Shown here: positions 30,638 to 43,300 of the stretch, one piece after another | Numbering within the stretch: position 1 is the first letter of the stretch | How the letters are laid out: the number at the start of each line of letters is the position of its first letter | Source of the DNA: Mucidula mucida | Taxonomy: Eukaryota; Basidiomycota; Agaricomycetes; Agaricales; Physalacriaceae | Direction: 5' to 3' | NCBI GenBank assembly: GCA_015501055.1 | Contig: JADNYV010000014.1 | Span: 248,001 to 312,000 of the forward strand | DNA length: 64,000 nt | Notes under the pieces: generated by a model | What the model was told of the DNA's origin: nothing | What the model saw: the letters and a program-made list of their open reading frames with translations, nothing else | The model's database searches: none | Made by a program: the position numbers and the translations under genes

Positions 30638-33346
30638 ATGGCTGGAGGTGCTGCTACTGGTGCTGCCCCGCTCTCTACGACACGCCGTAAAGCCCTTGCA
30701 GGTGCTTCTGGATGGGTAAGTAGGCTCATAGGAAATAGTAATCCTAATCCAACTCGTCGTCTCTGCAGAAGGGTCTCTTGGAGAATCGCAAAGTGTTCCT
30801 GATTGCGATTTTTGCTTCGTTGGGAGGACTGTACGTCTTCTGGTTGAAATCGCATGTCTTGATCCTGACATGCCACCTTCCAGTCTCTATGGTTCGTTCT
30901 CTGTTCAACCATGCGGCATGTTTGACCAAGCTGCTGTGAAATGTAGGTTATAACCAGGTACGTCTATTCGAGCTACCATTGGTTCTGTCATTCTGATCAA
31001 TGTCTCTGCCAGGGCGTGTTCTCCAGTGTGTTGGGGTGCGTCTCTGACGTTCTGTCGCCGCATGTCAAGCACTGATTACTTTCATAGCATGTATAATTTC
31101 AAAGAAACGTAGGCGATCTCTCTGTATAGGAATGAAACGGAAATAGAACCTAATCTCATCGATAGCATGGGCGACGCGGTTACCAATTCTGGGAAGAAAG
31201 GATGGCTTGTTGCCATTCTTGAGCTGGGAGCCTGGGTTGGCGTTTTGATGACCGGATACTTTGCTGACAAGCTGTCCCGAAAATATACAATCCTTCTCGG
31301 TATGTCTCCGTGTATGACGATTAGGACTCATTTCGACTCACTGTCCCTAGCTGTGATCGTGTTCTGCATCGGTGTAATTGTCCAGACGACAGCGAAGGGG
31401 CCTCCCAATATCTTCGGTGGTCGTTTCGTTACTGGTTTGGGTGTCGGTTCGTTGAGTATGGCCGTTCCATTGTACAATGCCGAGGTCAGTCAGGTCCCTG
31501 TCCTTCCTCTTATACTCAAGATTTCGTCTAGCTCGCGCCGCCCGAAGTCCGAGGAAGTCTTGTTGCTCTTCAGCAGCTCGCCATCACGTTCGGGATTATG
31601 ATTCCTTCTGGATTGACTACGGGACCAACTATATTGGAGGAACAGGCGAAACACAGAGTGAAGCTGCATGGCGAATTCCTCTAGCATTGCAGCTTGTCCC
31701 TGCTCTCATCTTGGGTGCGGGGATCCTATTCATGCCCTTCTCCCCTCGGTATGTCACCTCACTCACGCGTTGATGATACTGATTCCTATCAGTTGGCTCG
31801 TCAATCAAGGTCGCGAAGAAGAAGCTCTGCAAGTACTCAGCAGGATGCGTAATCTGCCTGCCGACCATGAACTAGTACAAATTGAGTTTCTGTGAGTGCG
31901 GCTGAAACGATTGGCCGACGTTATGCTGATAATTCTATAGTGAAATCAAGGCTCAATACCTCTTTGAAAAGGAGACTTCTGAGACAAAATTTCCTCAGTA
32001 CCAGGATCCTTCTTTCTCATCCCAATTCAAGTTGGGTTTCCACAGCTATTTGAGCTTGATCATCGACCGCAGTATGTGCTTGACAACTAAATCGAATCCG
32101 AAATGTCTCATACGGTGCCATAGAACTTTTGTGGCGAGTCGCTGTAGCATCTCTGTGAGTTCTTTATCTTCGTTGACGAGAGACACTGTTCAACATACCA
32201 TCTAGAACCATGTTCTTCCAGCAATGGACCGGTGTGAATGCTATTCTGTATTATGCGCCGAGCATCTTCGAATCGCTCGGTTTGACGGGCAACACCATTT
32301 CACTTCTGGCGACTGGTGTTGTCGGTATTGCGTACGCTCTTCGTCTGTTCTCATGGTTCGCATTTGACTCTTCATCTACAGTATGTTTTTGGCCACTATT
32401 CCGGCTGTCATCTGGATTGACCAGGTAGGGCGAAAGCCTGTTCTGGTTTCTGGCGCTTTCTTGATGGCAGGGTGAGAGGACTGGCGAGAGAATAGCCAAT
32501 AGTTCTGAAACCTCTTTTAGATGTCATTTCATCGTAGCCATCCTCACGAGCCTCTACCACGACAGTTGGACATCGTCAGTCCTTTCCTTCTTCATCTCAA
32601 ACATCCGTGACACCGTCTAGACATTCCTCTGCTGGATGGGCCGCGTGCGCATTTGTTTGGCTTTTCGCCGTCGGATTCGGATATAGTTGGGGACCGTGCG
32701 CTTGGATTATCGTGGCTGAGATCTTCCCTCTCAGTATCCGTGGCAAGGGAATGTCCATCGGTTCCTCGTCTAACTGGGTAGGTTGCAGTTTACCTACTAT
32801 TATCATTGGAGTCGCTAACTCGTCGTTTGTTAGATGAACAACTTCATCGGTGAGTTTTATCAAATCGTCTGCTTGTGTCTTATACCCAAACATTCCCAGT
32901 TGGTCAAGTGAGTGAACACGTCCGACGTCAGAGTGCATTCGTAACCGCTGTATAGGTGACTCCCTCTATGCTTGAACATATTGGCTATGGCACTTTTGTC
33001 TTCTTCGGAGTACGTTGAATGACTTCAAGTGGGGCCTTCCTCTGACTATCTATAAGATCTTCTCTTTCCTGGGAGGATGTTTCATCTGGTTCTTGGTAAG
33101 ATCCATTATCTCAATCTTTGAGCACTGGCTGAAGATAATGGTGCGCAGGTCCCCGAAACCAAAGGTGTTTCCTTGGAGGAGATGGAAGAACTGTTCGGAA
33201 ACAATGCAGACTTGGCGGTGGAAGATCTGAACCGTCTTGAAGCCATCCACAAGCGCCTCGGTCTCATCGTTGACGGGATCGATGCGAAGGCCGACGAAGA
33301 GTCGGGCAAAGCTTCTCATGAAGAAGAGAAGATCGAACGGGCTTGA
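30638..33346 (+). CDS. MFS sugar transporter (hexose transporter family)
   Basis: Twelve-helix sugar/proton symporter or facilitator in the plasma membrane. About 19 exons; those encoding helix 1 are 8, 11, 23 and 21 bases long (30884-31108), giving [19 protein letters not shown]. Family motifs: [55 protein letters not shown] (PESPR-like loop), [57 protein letters not shown] (typical PxxxRxxG) and [19 protein letters not shown]. The C-terminal tail is charged and ends EEEKIERA. Near 31602, TATGATTCCTTC needs one more T for the frame to continue as [15 protein letters not shown], so one indel is likely in a T run. Family QxxG and 'WFFF..ETK' features are present; the transported sugar cannot be told. 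Confidence 0.9.
30884..31108 (+). other. Chain of four microexons (8, 11, 23, 21 bases) in the sugar transporter
   Basis: Exons at 30884-30891, 30947-30957, 31013-31035 and 31088-31108, each bounded by AG and GT with introns of about 52-55 bases. Together they encode the conserved first-helix turn [21 protein letters not shown] further 8-base exon lies at 32900-32907 (VGQ). Confidence 0.8.
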
Positions 33347-34435
33347 TAATCAATGCGATAGCAATGAAAGATTGATGATGTTTGTGTACGAATATTTGAA
33401 TGTAGGTGCGCCACATATGACTTTTATGTGACGTGATTTTTCGATCTGGATGGAGTTTCTGAAGAGAATGTGCATCCAAAGTTCACCGAAACGCTGAGCA
33501 CCCTTGCGTCCGCTGGCGCCGGACAATGCCAGGTCCATTTGGAATGTGTAGACCGTCGGCCTGACTGTATGGGCCGTGCCCAGAACGAAGACAAGCGTAT
33601 GAATTGTCCCCTTTTCAAGAACGAAAGAGCACGAAGATACAAGGACTAAGCGCTGGGACTGGAGGTCGACGGATGAATGTGAAGAGACGTGTACATATAC
33701 CCCACCGATTAATGGAGATTAGCAGATGGGATTAGCACGATGGACATTGGAGATAATGCACCTACATGCGGCCCTCTTCGACCTCCGGTCGTCGGCGAGC
33801 GGTGCATGCTCTTCAATTGTTGGGTCCAACCGTCAAGATTCTAGAGTCTTCTGGCAGCCGTAGGCGCTCCGAAATCTACGAATTGCATTTGTTTGAAACG
33901 AAACTCTTCTCAAGTTCGAGCGAGCATCACGAGACCTGTTAGTTGCTATTTTTGAGCTTGCCACGAGTTACATTCTCACGCTTTACGCGTCTGCCTTCAT
34001 GCCATGCCCACCAATTTCAAAGAATTTTCCGACGGTGTCGTCGCGCCAGAGACCTGTGGCCTGGAGCCTAAGTCATCGTCAATCCGCGTTCTTGAACCCT
34101 TCAAAACACTGTGTCTGTCCTTCAAATATTGGTTTGAGTAGCAAAGTTCTGTTTGGCAGTGTTCTCACTAAACTTCTGAAACAAGATCCTATTCGAAATC
34201 AGGTCGTTATGAACAACTCCACCACGTTTACATAAATCTGGTCTGATTACCGTTGGATGGTCTAGCCATCGGTGTCTGGGCAGTCTCTGGTCAATGTCTG
34301 GTCTATGGCCTAGCCAACGCCGGGCATACTCATCACGAACGATGCGGGGAAAACGATAAGGCCAATAGGGCCTTAAAAAGCTCTCCAAGCGTGAAAATGC
34401 GTTCTCATCTTCCTCTGGATCTCTAAGCATTAACG
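33347..34435. other. Gene-poor stretch between sugar transporter and FAD monooxygenase
   Basis: No supported gene. A plus-strand frame of about 65 codons (roughly 33450-33647, with KFTETLSTLASAGAGQ and MNCPLFKNERARRYKD) has no start or splice context. A 114-residue minus-strand frame at 34122-34466 overlaps the start of the next gene. Both are unexplained. Confidence 0.3.
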
Positions 34436-36240
34436 ATGGCCATCTCTCCGAAACTTCGCGTCGCAATTGTGTGAGTAGATTTCCTTTCCCCTGCCTAATT
34501 ATCCTCCTAAGTCCTGTTCAGTGGTGGTGGTCCGGGAGGTCTCATCGCGGCTCTTGCATTGTCGAAGTCTGAAAACCTGGATGTCTCCGTGTACGAAGCG
34601 GCGGCTGAGTTTGGTGATATCGGAGTCGCGCTCGGCATGCCATGGCGGCCTTGGACAATCTTGAAGTTGCTCGATCTGCAGAAATATCTCTTACCACTCT
34701 TGAAAGAAGTTCCAACCGACGACATGGGTGAGTCGCGTTTACCTGTTGAGCAGCGGACATGTGGTCAGCTAACGGTCGTCCTGCAGTCCCGACAGTCCAC
34801 TACCGCAAATCTGATCAAGCTGAAGGTCAAGACATCTTTACGTGCATGGGTTTAGGTTTGTGTGCTCTTCGTCGTCGTGTGTGCTTCTTACATGGTTTTT
34901 CGTAGCCGGTTACACGAGGTTCCGCCGTTCCCACTTCCACGCAGCGTTTTTAAGTCAGCTTGACGCTCGCTGCAAATCATTCACATCCAAGCGCTTGGTC
35001 AGCTATACCGAGCCAGCCAATTCATCGGAACCCATTCAGCTGAACTTCCAGGATGGAAGTACTGCCACCTGCGATCTTCTTGTTGGCGCAGATGGCGTCA
35101 AGTCCGCCGTTCGGGCCTCCATGTACACAGCCGCTGCCGACCAGGTTGAAAAAGAGGGTCGGTCTGATGAGGCAACCAAGCTGCGTGGCCATATCAGCGC
35201 AAAATTCAGCGGCGTTGAGGTTTTCCGCACTGTCATACCAGCCGAGAAGCTGCGCGAGGTTGCACCAGATCACCATGCTTTCAAATGCCCTACTCAGGTC
35301 AGTCGTTGATCCTGACCGCAAGCTATGATTGGCTGAAGTGTGCACATAGTTCCTGGGCAAGGAAAAGGTCAGAATGTCTACGTTTCGGTCTATTGCCCCC
35401 ATTTCCTGATATTTCAATGTAGCACGTCATGTCCTATCCCATCCTGTCGACGCATGAGAAGTTCATAAACATTGGTCTTTACAAGTGCGATTACAGTCTT
35501 GAGGGCACTGATTATCCCGAACCATGGGTCAAGGACGTCAGCTCTGAGGATCTCGCGTCTTTGTATACCGGTTGGGAATCCGATGTACAAGCTATACTCA
35601 AGGTGAGGAGCACAATACATGTACTATTGGCATATACTTATGCACATGTCAGTGCGTGGATCCGGTTGTGGGTCGATGGGCTATCTGCACGGTATCCAAT
35701 TTACCATTCTTCAACTTGTCTCGTGCTGTAGTGCTAGGTGATGCGGTACGCATTTCTTCTAATTTCGAAAAACCCGTCTTTTGCTCACGATTTCTCACTT
35801 AGGCGGTTCGTGTGGCAGTCCTTGCGTCTGATTATTGTATCTGACATAACTTTAGCATGCTATGACAAATTTCCAAGGTGCCGGTGCAGGTCAAGCGATT
35901 GAGGTATGTTCCTCTTCTCTCCTAGGAAAGCGCTCATTTAATTTATCGTCTACAGGACGCCTACATTCTCTCTACAATCCTCTCGCATCCGTCTGTCACC
36001 CGGGAAAACGTGACCAAAGCGCTGGAGATTTACTCTCAGGTCCGTGTTCCGTTCTCCCGCCATGTCGTGGCGAGTTCGCGCGCCACCGGGATAGACTGCG
36101 CCCTGCATGATGAGGCTGCAGCCGCGGATTTGGATTACCTCGGGAAGCGCATGCAGGCCGAGATGGAGTGGGCTTGGACGTGGCGTCCTGAGGATGAACA
36201 AAAGAAAGCTTTGGACCTCATCGAGAAGACGCTTGTCTAG
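34436..36240 (+). CDS. FAD-dependent monooxygenase, salicylate-hydroxylase-like
   Basis: Group A flavoprotein hydroxylase that would add one oxygen atom to an aromatic or polyketide-like substrate using NAD(P)H. The N-terminus RVAIVGGGPGGLIAALAL is the dinucleotide-binding GxGxxG fold, followed by NLDVSVYEAAAEFGDIGVAL. CDLLVGADGVKSAVRASMYT contains the DG motif. VVLGDAAHAMTNFQGAGAGQ is the GD motif that contacts FAD; its second Ala is supplied by a 3-base exon (35803-35805). An 18-base exon (35350-35367) encodes FLGKEK. Ten or so introns, all GT-AG, and an intact frame to TAG near 36240. It lies 480 bases from a methyltransferase gene in the same direction, a pairing often seen in tailoring of secondary metabolites, though no backbone synthase is in the window. 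Confidence 0.88.
35803..35805 (+). other. 3-base microexon (one Ala codon) in the FAD monooxygenase
   Basis: GCG between a GTACGC...ACTTAG intron of 57 bases (35746-35802) and a GTTCGT...CTTTAG intron of 50 bases (35806-35855). Including it gives GDAAHAM, the conserved flavin motif; skipping it gives GDAHAM. Confidence 0.7.
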
Positions 36241-36722
36241 ATTGTTCAAACCTTGTAATGTGTAATCTTATTCTCCTTCAAAGAACCACGCTGTACGAGT
36301 GTATCAGGTGCAAAATACCTTTCTATGTGGGGCGATTAGCCGGGAAATCCGATAGTGTCCTTCAACGCAACAACGCCGAAGCAATCAGTCATCTTCAGCA
36401 CGTTTTCGTGTCCTCTTCAGAACACACTTGGGCCTTGGCTTACACCCTATAGTTACCGCCGACTAGCAAGAATCGTATACCGTATACGCAGTACGTACTT
36501 CCATATATGGACATGACCGTTTCAACCAGCGTTTCGTAGATTGCCCGCTTTTCCGGTTGTCATGATTACATCAAAGTAACGATCTAATCGATGATTTGCA
36601 ACTGTCAATAGTACATGTTGGTTCCTCACCCCATATACAAAGGTCGAGAACGCGGGAATAAATAGTACAGTCCGATCGAGGTCGGATCCCCAAAGGCTCC
36701 CTCTTGAACATCATCATTGAAC
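36241..36722. other. Intergenic region between monooxygenase and methyltransferase
   Basis: No supported coding sequence. Includes GTATACCGTATACGCAGTACG at 36474-36494, a small palindromic cluster of unknown meaning. Confidence 0.3.
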
Positions 36723-37934
36723 ATGGCTGCTTCAAACATCGAGACGCCCTACGTCCTAGTGGTACGCCTTCTTTCATGATTCATCATTCGATAAATGTCT
36801 TCAACTAATCAACGTCGTGCAGGCCAATGAAGCTGAATGGGCCAGGTATGTTCATTTGCTGAGCATCCTCCTGACTCAGGTCATATACCCAGACTCGACG
36901 CGATGCACAATGGAATTTCCAACTATCTAGGTGATAAGCTATCGCCCACAGATTTAGGACAACCGCGAAAGATCCTGGAAATCGGGTACGAGACCTTTCA
37001 TGTTTCTTCGGGTTGTTGAAGTCGAATTTGGCTGGCAGCGCGGGGTCAGGAGCATGGTGGGTCCTTATTTCCATGTACCTCCTTTGTGATTGACAGACAC
37101 GTCGATTCTTAGGGCCATTCAAGCCGCCAAGCAGTATCCCGATGCCGACATCCTCGCAGTGGACATGAACCCACTCCCTGCTAGGTATGTGATCGCTTTG
37201 TGCTATGTTACGAAGACCAGTGACGATGAAACACCATTTGACAGGCCTCTGCCTTCAAACGTTCGATACCAAAAGCTTAATGTGTTGGAGCCCTTCCCCT
37301 TCGCGGCGGGGAGCTTTGATGTCGTTCACATCCGACTGGTTCTCTGTCATGTAAGAAAGTCGAGTCTCCTTCGAAGATGTCGCGCTGACTGTAACTCGTG
37401 TTTTAGCTCCCAGATGGACACTCCGTCCTTTCCCGCATTATCGACCTGGTGTCTCCAGGTGGATGGCTTCTCGTTGACGACATCGACTGGTCGGAGGCCT
37501 TCCAAGGTTTGGATAAGGCCCCAGGAATAAAGGGCGGTCTTGCCTCCCTCGTGAAGTCTATGGAAGCAGAAGCCGGCGACCCGCACTACGGGAAGACTTT
37601 GAAACCGTACCTCGAGTCCTCCAGCGCGCTGACTGACGTTCACGTCCAAGAGGTTGACTTACCCATAAACCCCATCCCAAAAGGTACGCGTTCATGTGCA
37701 CTGAGGACCCAATGCTTACATTGTCATCTAGAGCCGGCGCTGGGAGCGCTCAGCCAGGTGATGAAAAATTCCCTCGTGGCTGCTATTGGCGCTGCGACGA
37801 TCAGCCATACAGTCGGGCTCATCAAAGACTTCAAAGAGGTGCAGGAACGATTCGTCGACGAGGTCTCCCGTGAGGGGTTAGAGTGGCAGTATTCGTGCCA
37901 AATGTACTTCGCATGGGCCAAGAAGCGTGTTTAA
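36723..37934 (+). CDS. SAM-dependent class I methyltransferase
   Basis: Exons join to ASNIETPYVLANEAEWARLD, YLGDKLSPTDLGQPRKILEI and GAGSGAWAIQAAKQYPDADI, where motif I (ILEIGAGSGAWA) is completed by an 18-base exon (37039-37056). Motif II/post I ADILAVDMNPLP, then VLEPFPFAAGSFDVVHIRLV (motif IV region), LCHLPDGHSVLSRIIDLVSP and GGWLLVDDIDW follow. The order is that of Methyltransf_25/31 small-molecule methyltransferases. The C-terminal half forms a lid with DPHYGKTLKPYLESS and the tail QMYFAWAKKRV, TAA at 37932-37934. All introns are GT-AG and the frame is intact. Next to a FAD monooxygenase on the same strand, so both may act on one small molecule. Confidence 0.85.
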
Positions 37935-38143
37935 ATTTGTGTACTACAACTACATAGTACGGTAGCTTCTATCGTGGAAGAATCAGTCACTTTCGGAGTC
38001 TACACTGGCTGATAAGGAGACGGCTCAAGCGCCTCGCTTCTTGATTGTTGGTCGTTGCATATATACAGTCGAAGACGTGAAACGTTGGTAATGGAGTTCG
38101 TTCAACATTGTCTAGTAGACATCGTTGATGAGGTCGTAGGCTA

Positions 38144-39852
38144 TCAGGTTTCCTTGGTGGATGCGGCCGCATTGGGGTCATTATAGTCGATGATGACGTT
38201 CTCAATCTCATCAACATCTTGTCGTATCTGTGGGAATGGTGGGGGTCGATACGTAGCTTAAATCATCGAGTCAGCTTCCAATCATGCCAGCAAACAAGCG
38301 GAACTTACGTCGGTATTTCTTCTCTATGAATCCTATGATTCGTCTGGAGAAAAATCAAACGAAATCGACGTAATGTAAGACACGACTTACAATTCTGCAA
38401 AAAACTGATGACTCTGGAAGCGGTCATAATCGAGTCGTCGTCTGAAGTCTCTAATCAGGAGCTAGAGGACAGTGGGTAAGTGCATCTGAGGCCTAAAATG
38501 ACAAGACTGCTTACTGAAGAAACGAGGTTTTTCGCCAAGGGATCATAATGTAGGCAATGAGCCCAGGCAAATTCCAACCGTCGATCTTCATTGAAGATTT
38601 CCTATGTGCAGTTGACTGACTGTACTTCCTGGAGCGCAAGTAGGCACTCACGAACGGACACATTAGCATTTCGGCCATTACCACACCACAACTGAACGTG
38701 TCGCATTTATGCCAACTATCCGCCACTTGGCCTAGTCTGGCCTCAGGGGAGGCATAACCTGGGGTCCCTCTCCATCCTACGTGTACCACTAGTGGGTGCG
38801 TAGTCTTGTATAACGCGCTACCAAAGTCCACCAAAATGAGATGCCCCAACGGACTGATCATGAGATTATCCGGTTTGATGTCAAGGTGGCAGATGCCTTG
38901 GTCAATGATTGCCTGCAAGGCGATGGCCTAGGTAGAAGCTGTAGTTATCAAGTTGGGAGCAGTGATGCATTGCTTACCATTTCGAAGCCATATTGACGAA
39001 TTTGTTCAAGAGGCATCAATAGATTAGCTTTCCTCAGAGCTGCGAGACGATCAGCCAAAGACTGCGGGTACAGACGCTACAGGCGGCGAATTTAGACATG
39101 TCTAAAGCGCCTTGAGAGAGACGTACGGTGACGAAATAACAGTTTTCGGGGTCTTGAAAGCAGGCTAGGACTTTGACGAGGAAAGGACACCACTTGGCGG
39201 AATTCAAGCTCTTGAGAATTGCGACTTCCGTTAGAATGTCCTGTGTCGTCATGCCGTAGTGGGATGTAGGACCGATTGTATCGAAGTGGGTTAAGCGCAA
39301 AGTGTGCTTCTGGATCACTTTGATTGCAACATATTGAGGCTTCTTGACGTCGTCCTTTGTATCGACGCCGTGTCCCATGTACACATGTCCGTAGCCTCCA
39401 TGCCCTATAGGCTTCGTGAACGTATAGATCCGGGTGCCGTGCTTGATTTCAGAAGGGATGGGCGGTGCTTTTCGCGGTGCCAGTATGGATTCCAAGGACG
39501 AAGGGGCTTCTCGGTTCAATATATGTGTCGGTGGTGAGATCACTCTGTGCGCAGACCAAAGACCGTCATAATCCACCTCTGGATTCAGCAAAACGTCCAA
39601 GACATTAGGTTTCTGTAACCGAACTTCTTCGACGCCCCGTTGAATCGATTGCACAGTGGGATTGAGAGATATCGTTTCCACATCAGAGAAAGAAGGTTCA
39701 TGGGGTGGTGGTACCTCGGAAGGTGGAGGAGATGGTGGTTTAGGAGACGGGGGCACCTCTGCAGGTGCAGGTTTTTCCGAATCGGCCTTGGTCGAGCTCT
39801 GCCGACGCCGTAGAATCCTGAAGGCCTGATAGAGACGCTTCTTGAGAGACAT
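38144..39852 (-). CDS. Protein kinase
   Basis: Eukaryotic-type Ser/Thr kinase. From ATG 39852 (ATG 39972 is also in frame): basic start SLKKRLYQAFRILRRRQSS, a proline-rich segment of about 40 residues, then the kinase domain. The Gly-rich loop is IGHGGYGHVYMG, the VAIK lysine is YVAIKVIQKH, ILTEVAILKSL holds the C-helix Glu, HLDIKPDNLM the catalytic loop (HLD in place of HRD), VDFGSALY the DFG, and GTPGYASPEARLG the P+1 loop. After the domain, a tail EIENVIIDYNDPNAAASTKE ends at TGA 38144-38146. About seven introns, all GT-AG. Which subfamily is unclear; AGC-like spacing is suggested by the loop sequence. Neighbouring Srs2 gene is divergent. Confidence 0.85.
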
Positions 39853-40355
39853 AGTGAGGGTTGCGAAAACACGGGGGCAGTACTCAGCGACGACCTCGCA
39901 TTTTATGTCGAAAGTGGTGGGCAGTGTAGCGAGAGGGCCACCATGGGTCCTAGCACTCTTTGTTGTTCCCAAGAGAGAAACAATGACCTCTTGCCGAAAT
40001 AGTATATCCCGACAGGCATGTTACGGTGACCAATTGTAGAGCGAGACAAATCCGGAGAACAATAAAGCAAGAGACAAAGCAAGCGACCCTTGGAACGGAT
40101 GGCTGCCGATGATTTCCGGATACCACCCAGGTTCAGTCCAAAGATTTACTGATAATATGAAGCCTATGCGAAAGAGCCAAAGCGGTCAAGGGTCTCCTTA
40201 AACTAGGAGTAGGAGTTTACGGCTTAGCCATACGAGTTGGGCTTGCCAGGGCAGTAGGAGCAGAGTATATATTCGACCACGTGTTGCCATTTGACGCGAC
40301 GCTATAGGCCCCGTGACTCGAGTGACTTGAATCGCACCGACGACCTGTCAACACA
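39853..40355. other. Divergent promoter region between the kinase and SRS2
   Basis: No supported gene beyond the possible upstream extension of the kinase frame (to 39972). No clear TATA box. Confidence 0.4.
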
Positions 40356-43300
40356 ATGGGCAGCGTCGCCGGACAGGACTACTTGCAGTCGCTCAACAAC
40401 GCCCAGCGTCAAGGCAGGTCTATCATTGATGACGACGACGCGCTTATGACTGGTATTCGTAGCCGTCGAACACGACCCCAAGATACCCCTACAGATTTTA
40501 GCAGGGCCTGGAAGTGGGAAAACCAAGGTCAATTCAGTACGAATATGCTAGAAAATTGACGTTAATACTCTGCTTAGGTCCTTACATCCCGTATTGTCCA
40601 TCTTATTACCCGCCATTCGCTCCAGCCGCGGTCAATATGCGCCGTCACGTATGTCTCCGATGGTCTATATGATACTCGATTTAACGAACCTCTCTAGATT
40701 TACCAAAAAGGCCGCCAACGAAATGAAAGAACGCCTTACCACCATGATTGGTAAAGAAAAGACAGCGCAGGTGCGGATGGGGACTTTTCACGCATTATGC
40801 GCTCTTTATATCCGGAAATACGCTGTCCACGTTGGGATAAAGGGAAACTTCACGGTTTGCGATACAGATGAAGGGTACGCTCGTTGCTCAATCATTTTGA
40901 CGCGTCTTTTCATCTGTCTGTAGGAAGAAAATTCTGTCAGGTTTCCTCAAGGAACGAAAAGACCTGCTCGTCGAAAAGAAAATCGATCTCTCGCCCGGCA
41001 ACTTGCAATCCAAGATATCCCAGCACAAGGCGAAAGGTTATACCGCTGAAGATCTGCTCGTCATGTTCCCAGTTTTTCATCCCGAAGAAACCAACGTAGT
41101 CCTGATTATGGACCGATTAATAGCCGAGTTTTACAAGTCCTATCAAGAGACGCTACGGGCCAACAATAGTCTTGACTTCGATGATCTTCTCATAGTCGGC
41201 CTGAAGCTGTTTAAGACTCATGAAGTTTCCGTTAGATGGTGCAACCACATTCTGGTGGACGAATTGTAAGTTGTATGATTGCGCAACGTCCCCTTTCTGA
41301 AATCTCGTCAGTCAAGACACCAACTTCACTCAGTACGAACTTATGCGTGCATTGGGTGTTGCAAAATGTGTTACCATTGTGGGTGATCCCGATCAGTCTA
41401 GTTTGTCTTCCATATTTCAGCATATGTTGCATTTCTAATGAAGTTCTGTAGTTTACGGCTGGCGCTCAGCTGATGTTGCTAATTTGTCTAAGATGCAGAA
41501 AGGTTCTCATTTTCCTGTTGTCTCGGAGCCTGACAGTCATCTTCGCTGCAGACTTTCCGGGCACTCACCAGATTTTCCTCGAGCAAAACTATCGGTCTAC
41601 TGCTTCTATTCTCAAAGTTAGTCTAGCAATAGTATCGCAAGGTGAGTCAAGGACACATGCGCATTACGCTCGCTCATGGTAACAGACAAGACTCGTATTC
41701 CGAAGATGCTGCATACCGCCCATCCCAGTGGCGTCGCGCCAATCGTTCGAACTTGTGAGACAGAACACCACGAGGCAAGCTTCATAGCTATGGAAATCAA
41801 GCGTGTCATTGCCCACATGGGCGGTACGTTACGATGGGGCGACTTCGTCATTCTTCGTGAGTTGAACCACTTATTCATATCCCTAATCATCTTATCGATT
41901 TGTTTCCGTCAGTGCGATTCAATGCTCTCTCACGCTCGATCGAGAGTGCATTGCAAAAAGAAGGCATTCCCAGTCGGATTCTGGGTGGCCACAAGTTCTT
42001 TGATCGTCTTGAAGTAAGTCGCGACCGCCCAGCAGAGAACCACCACAGGCTGAAAATGAAGCCCAGATCAAAGATATTCTGTCTTACCTACAACTTGTCG
42101 ACAACCCTCGGTTTGGTCCAGCGTTTTCACGTGCTGTGAATGTGCCGAGTCGAGGAATCGGCGAAAAGGTTTGATTCAGCAGCCTTCTTTTCGAGAAGGA
42201 ACTCAATCATGCACAGTCATTGTCAGAGATATTTTCCAAAGCTGACGAGCTGGGACTGAATGCTATGGAATTAGTCGAACGAATCCATGACGGCAAAGTC
42301 CCAGATATCAAGCCTGCCGTCAAGCGTAAAATTCATGGATTTGTCACCGCTATTCGGAAGCTCAGAGAGCAGGCGAAGAACGTACGACATTGATACTCAA
42401 GTCACGTAATTTCTAACGTTCCCTCTGTAGGAGACCATGCCTTCGTCTCTCATTCGATCTCTGTTGAAGCTCATCGGATATGAGGAGCATCTACGCAAGA
42501 CCCAGCCGGATTGGGATATTCGCTGGGAGAATGTCCGCGAGTTGATCACTTTCGCTAGCGACGTTCAGGGATCTATGCTGACGGACGTCAACTTGCCGGA
42601 CGGTGACAACGATGAAAATGAGTACGTCCAGATCAATTCAATAAAATTAAGGTTGCCTGATGCATAAACAGTGATACACCCTTGCGCTTGTTTTTACAAG
42701 CGTCCATGCTTTCCTCGGAGGGTGACTCCGAAAGTGAAGAGGAAAACAAGGATGTAAGTTTCACCCTCATATTGGATAACGTCCGTTCTCATTCGTCGTT
42801 TAAGAAAGTGACAATATCGACTTGTCACGCTGCCAAAGGTTTGGAGTGGCCTGTGGTCATCGTTCCATCTGGTGAGCGTGTTTGGATACTCTTTCTTACC
42901 GGCACTCATTTGCTATTAGTTGAAGATGGTACTTTTCCTTTCCATCGCGCGGAAGATGTCGATGAAGAGAGGTGAACCTCGTCTGATTTGCAGATAGCGT
43001 GAACTAACAACGATTCTAGACGTCTTCTTTACGTCGCGTGTACACGCGCAAAAGGCCTCTTGTACCTTACTAGGGTTCTCAAGCGCAAAATTGCTGGAAA
43101 CGTCATGGATCGCGATCTTTCTTTCTTCATTTGCGACGTGATTGAAAAAGACCAGGTGTGTGACGCAAATGAAGAAGAAATAGTACTTACGTCTCGCGCT
43201 CATAGACTTTACTGACCTGGGAGAATTTGTGCCTATTCTCGAAGTCACAACGGGCAACTCTTTCTGTCCTCTTACAGCGCTCTGAACCCGATGATGATAG

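Noticed and set aside
34122..34466. A 114-codon minus-strand frame
   Set aside because: It overlaps the start and first exon of the firmly supported FAD monooxygenase on the other strand and has no recognisable motif.
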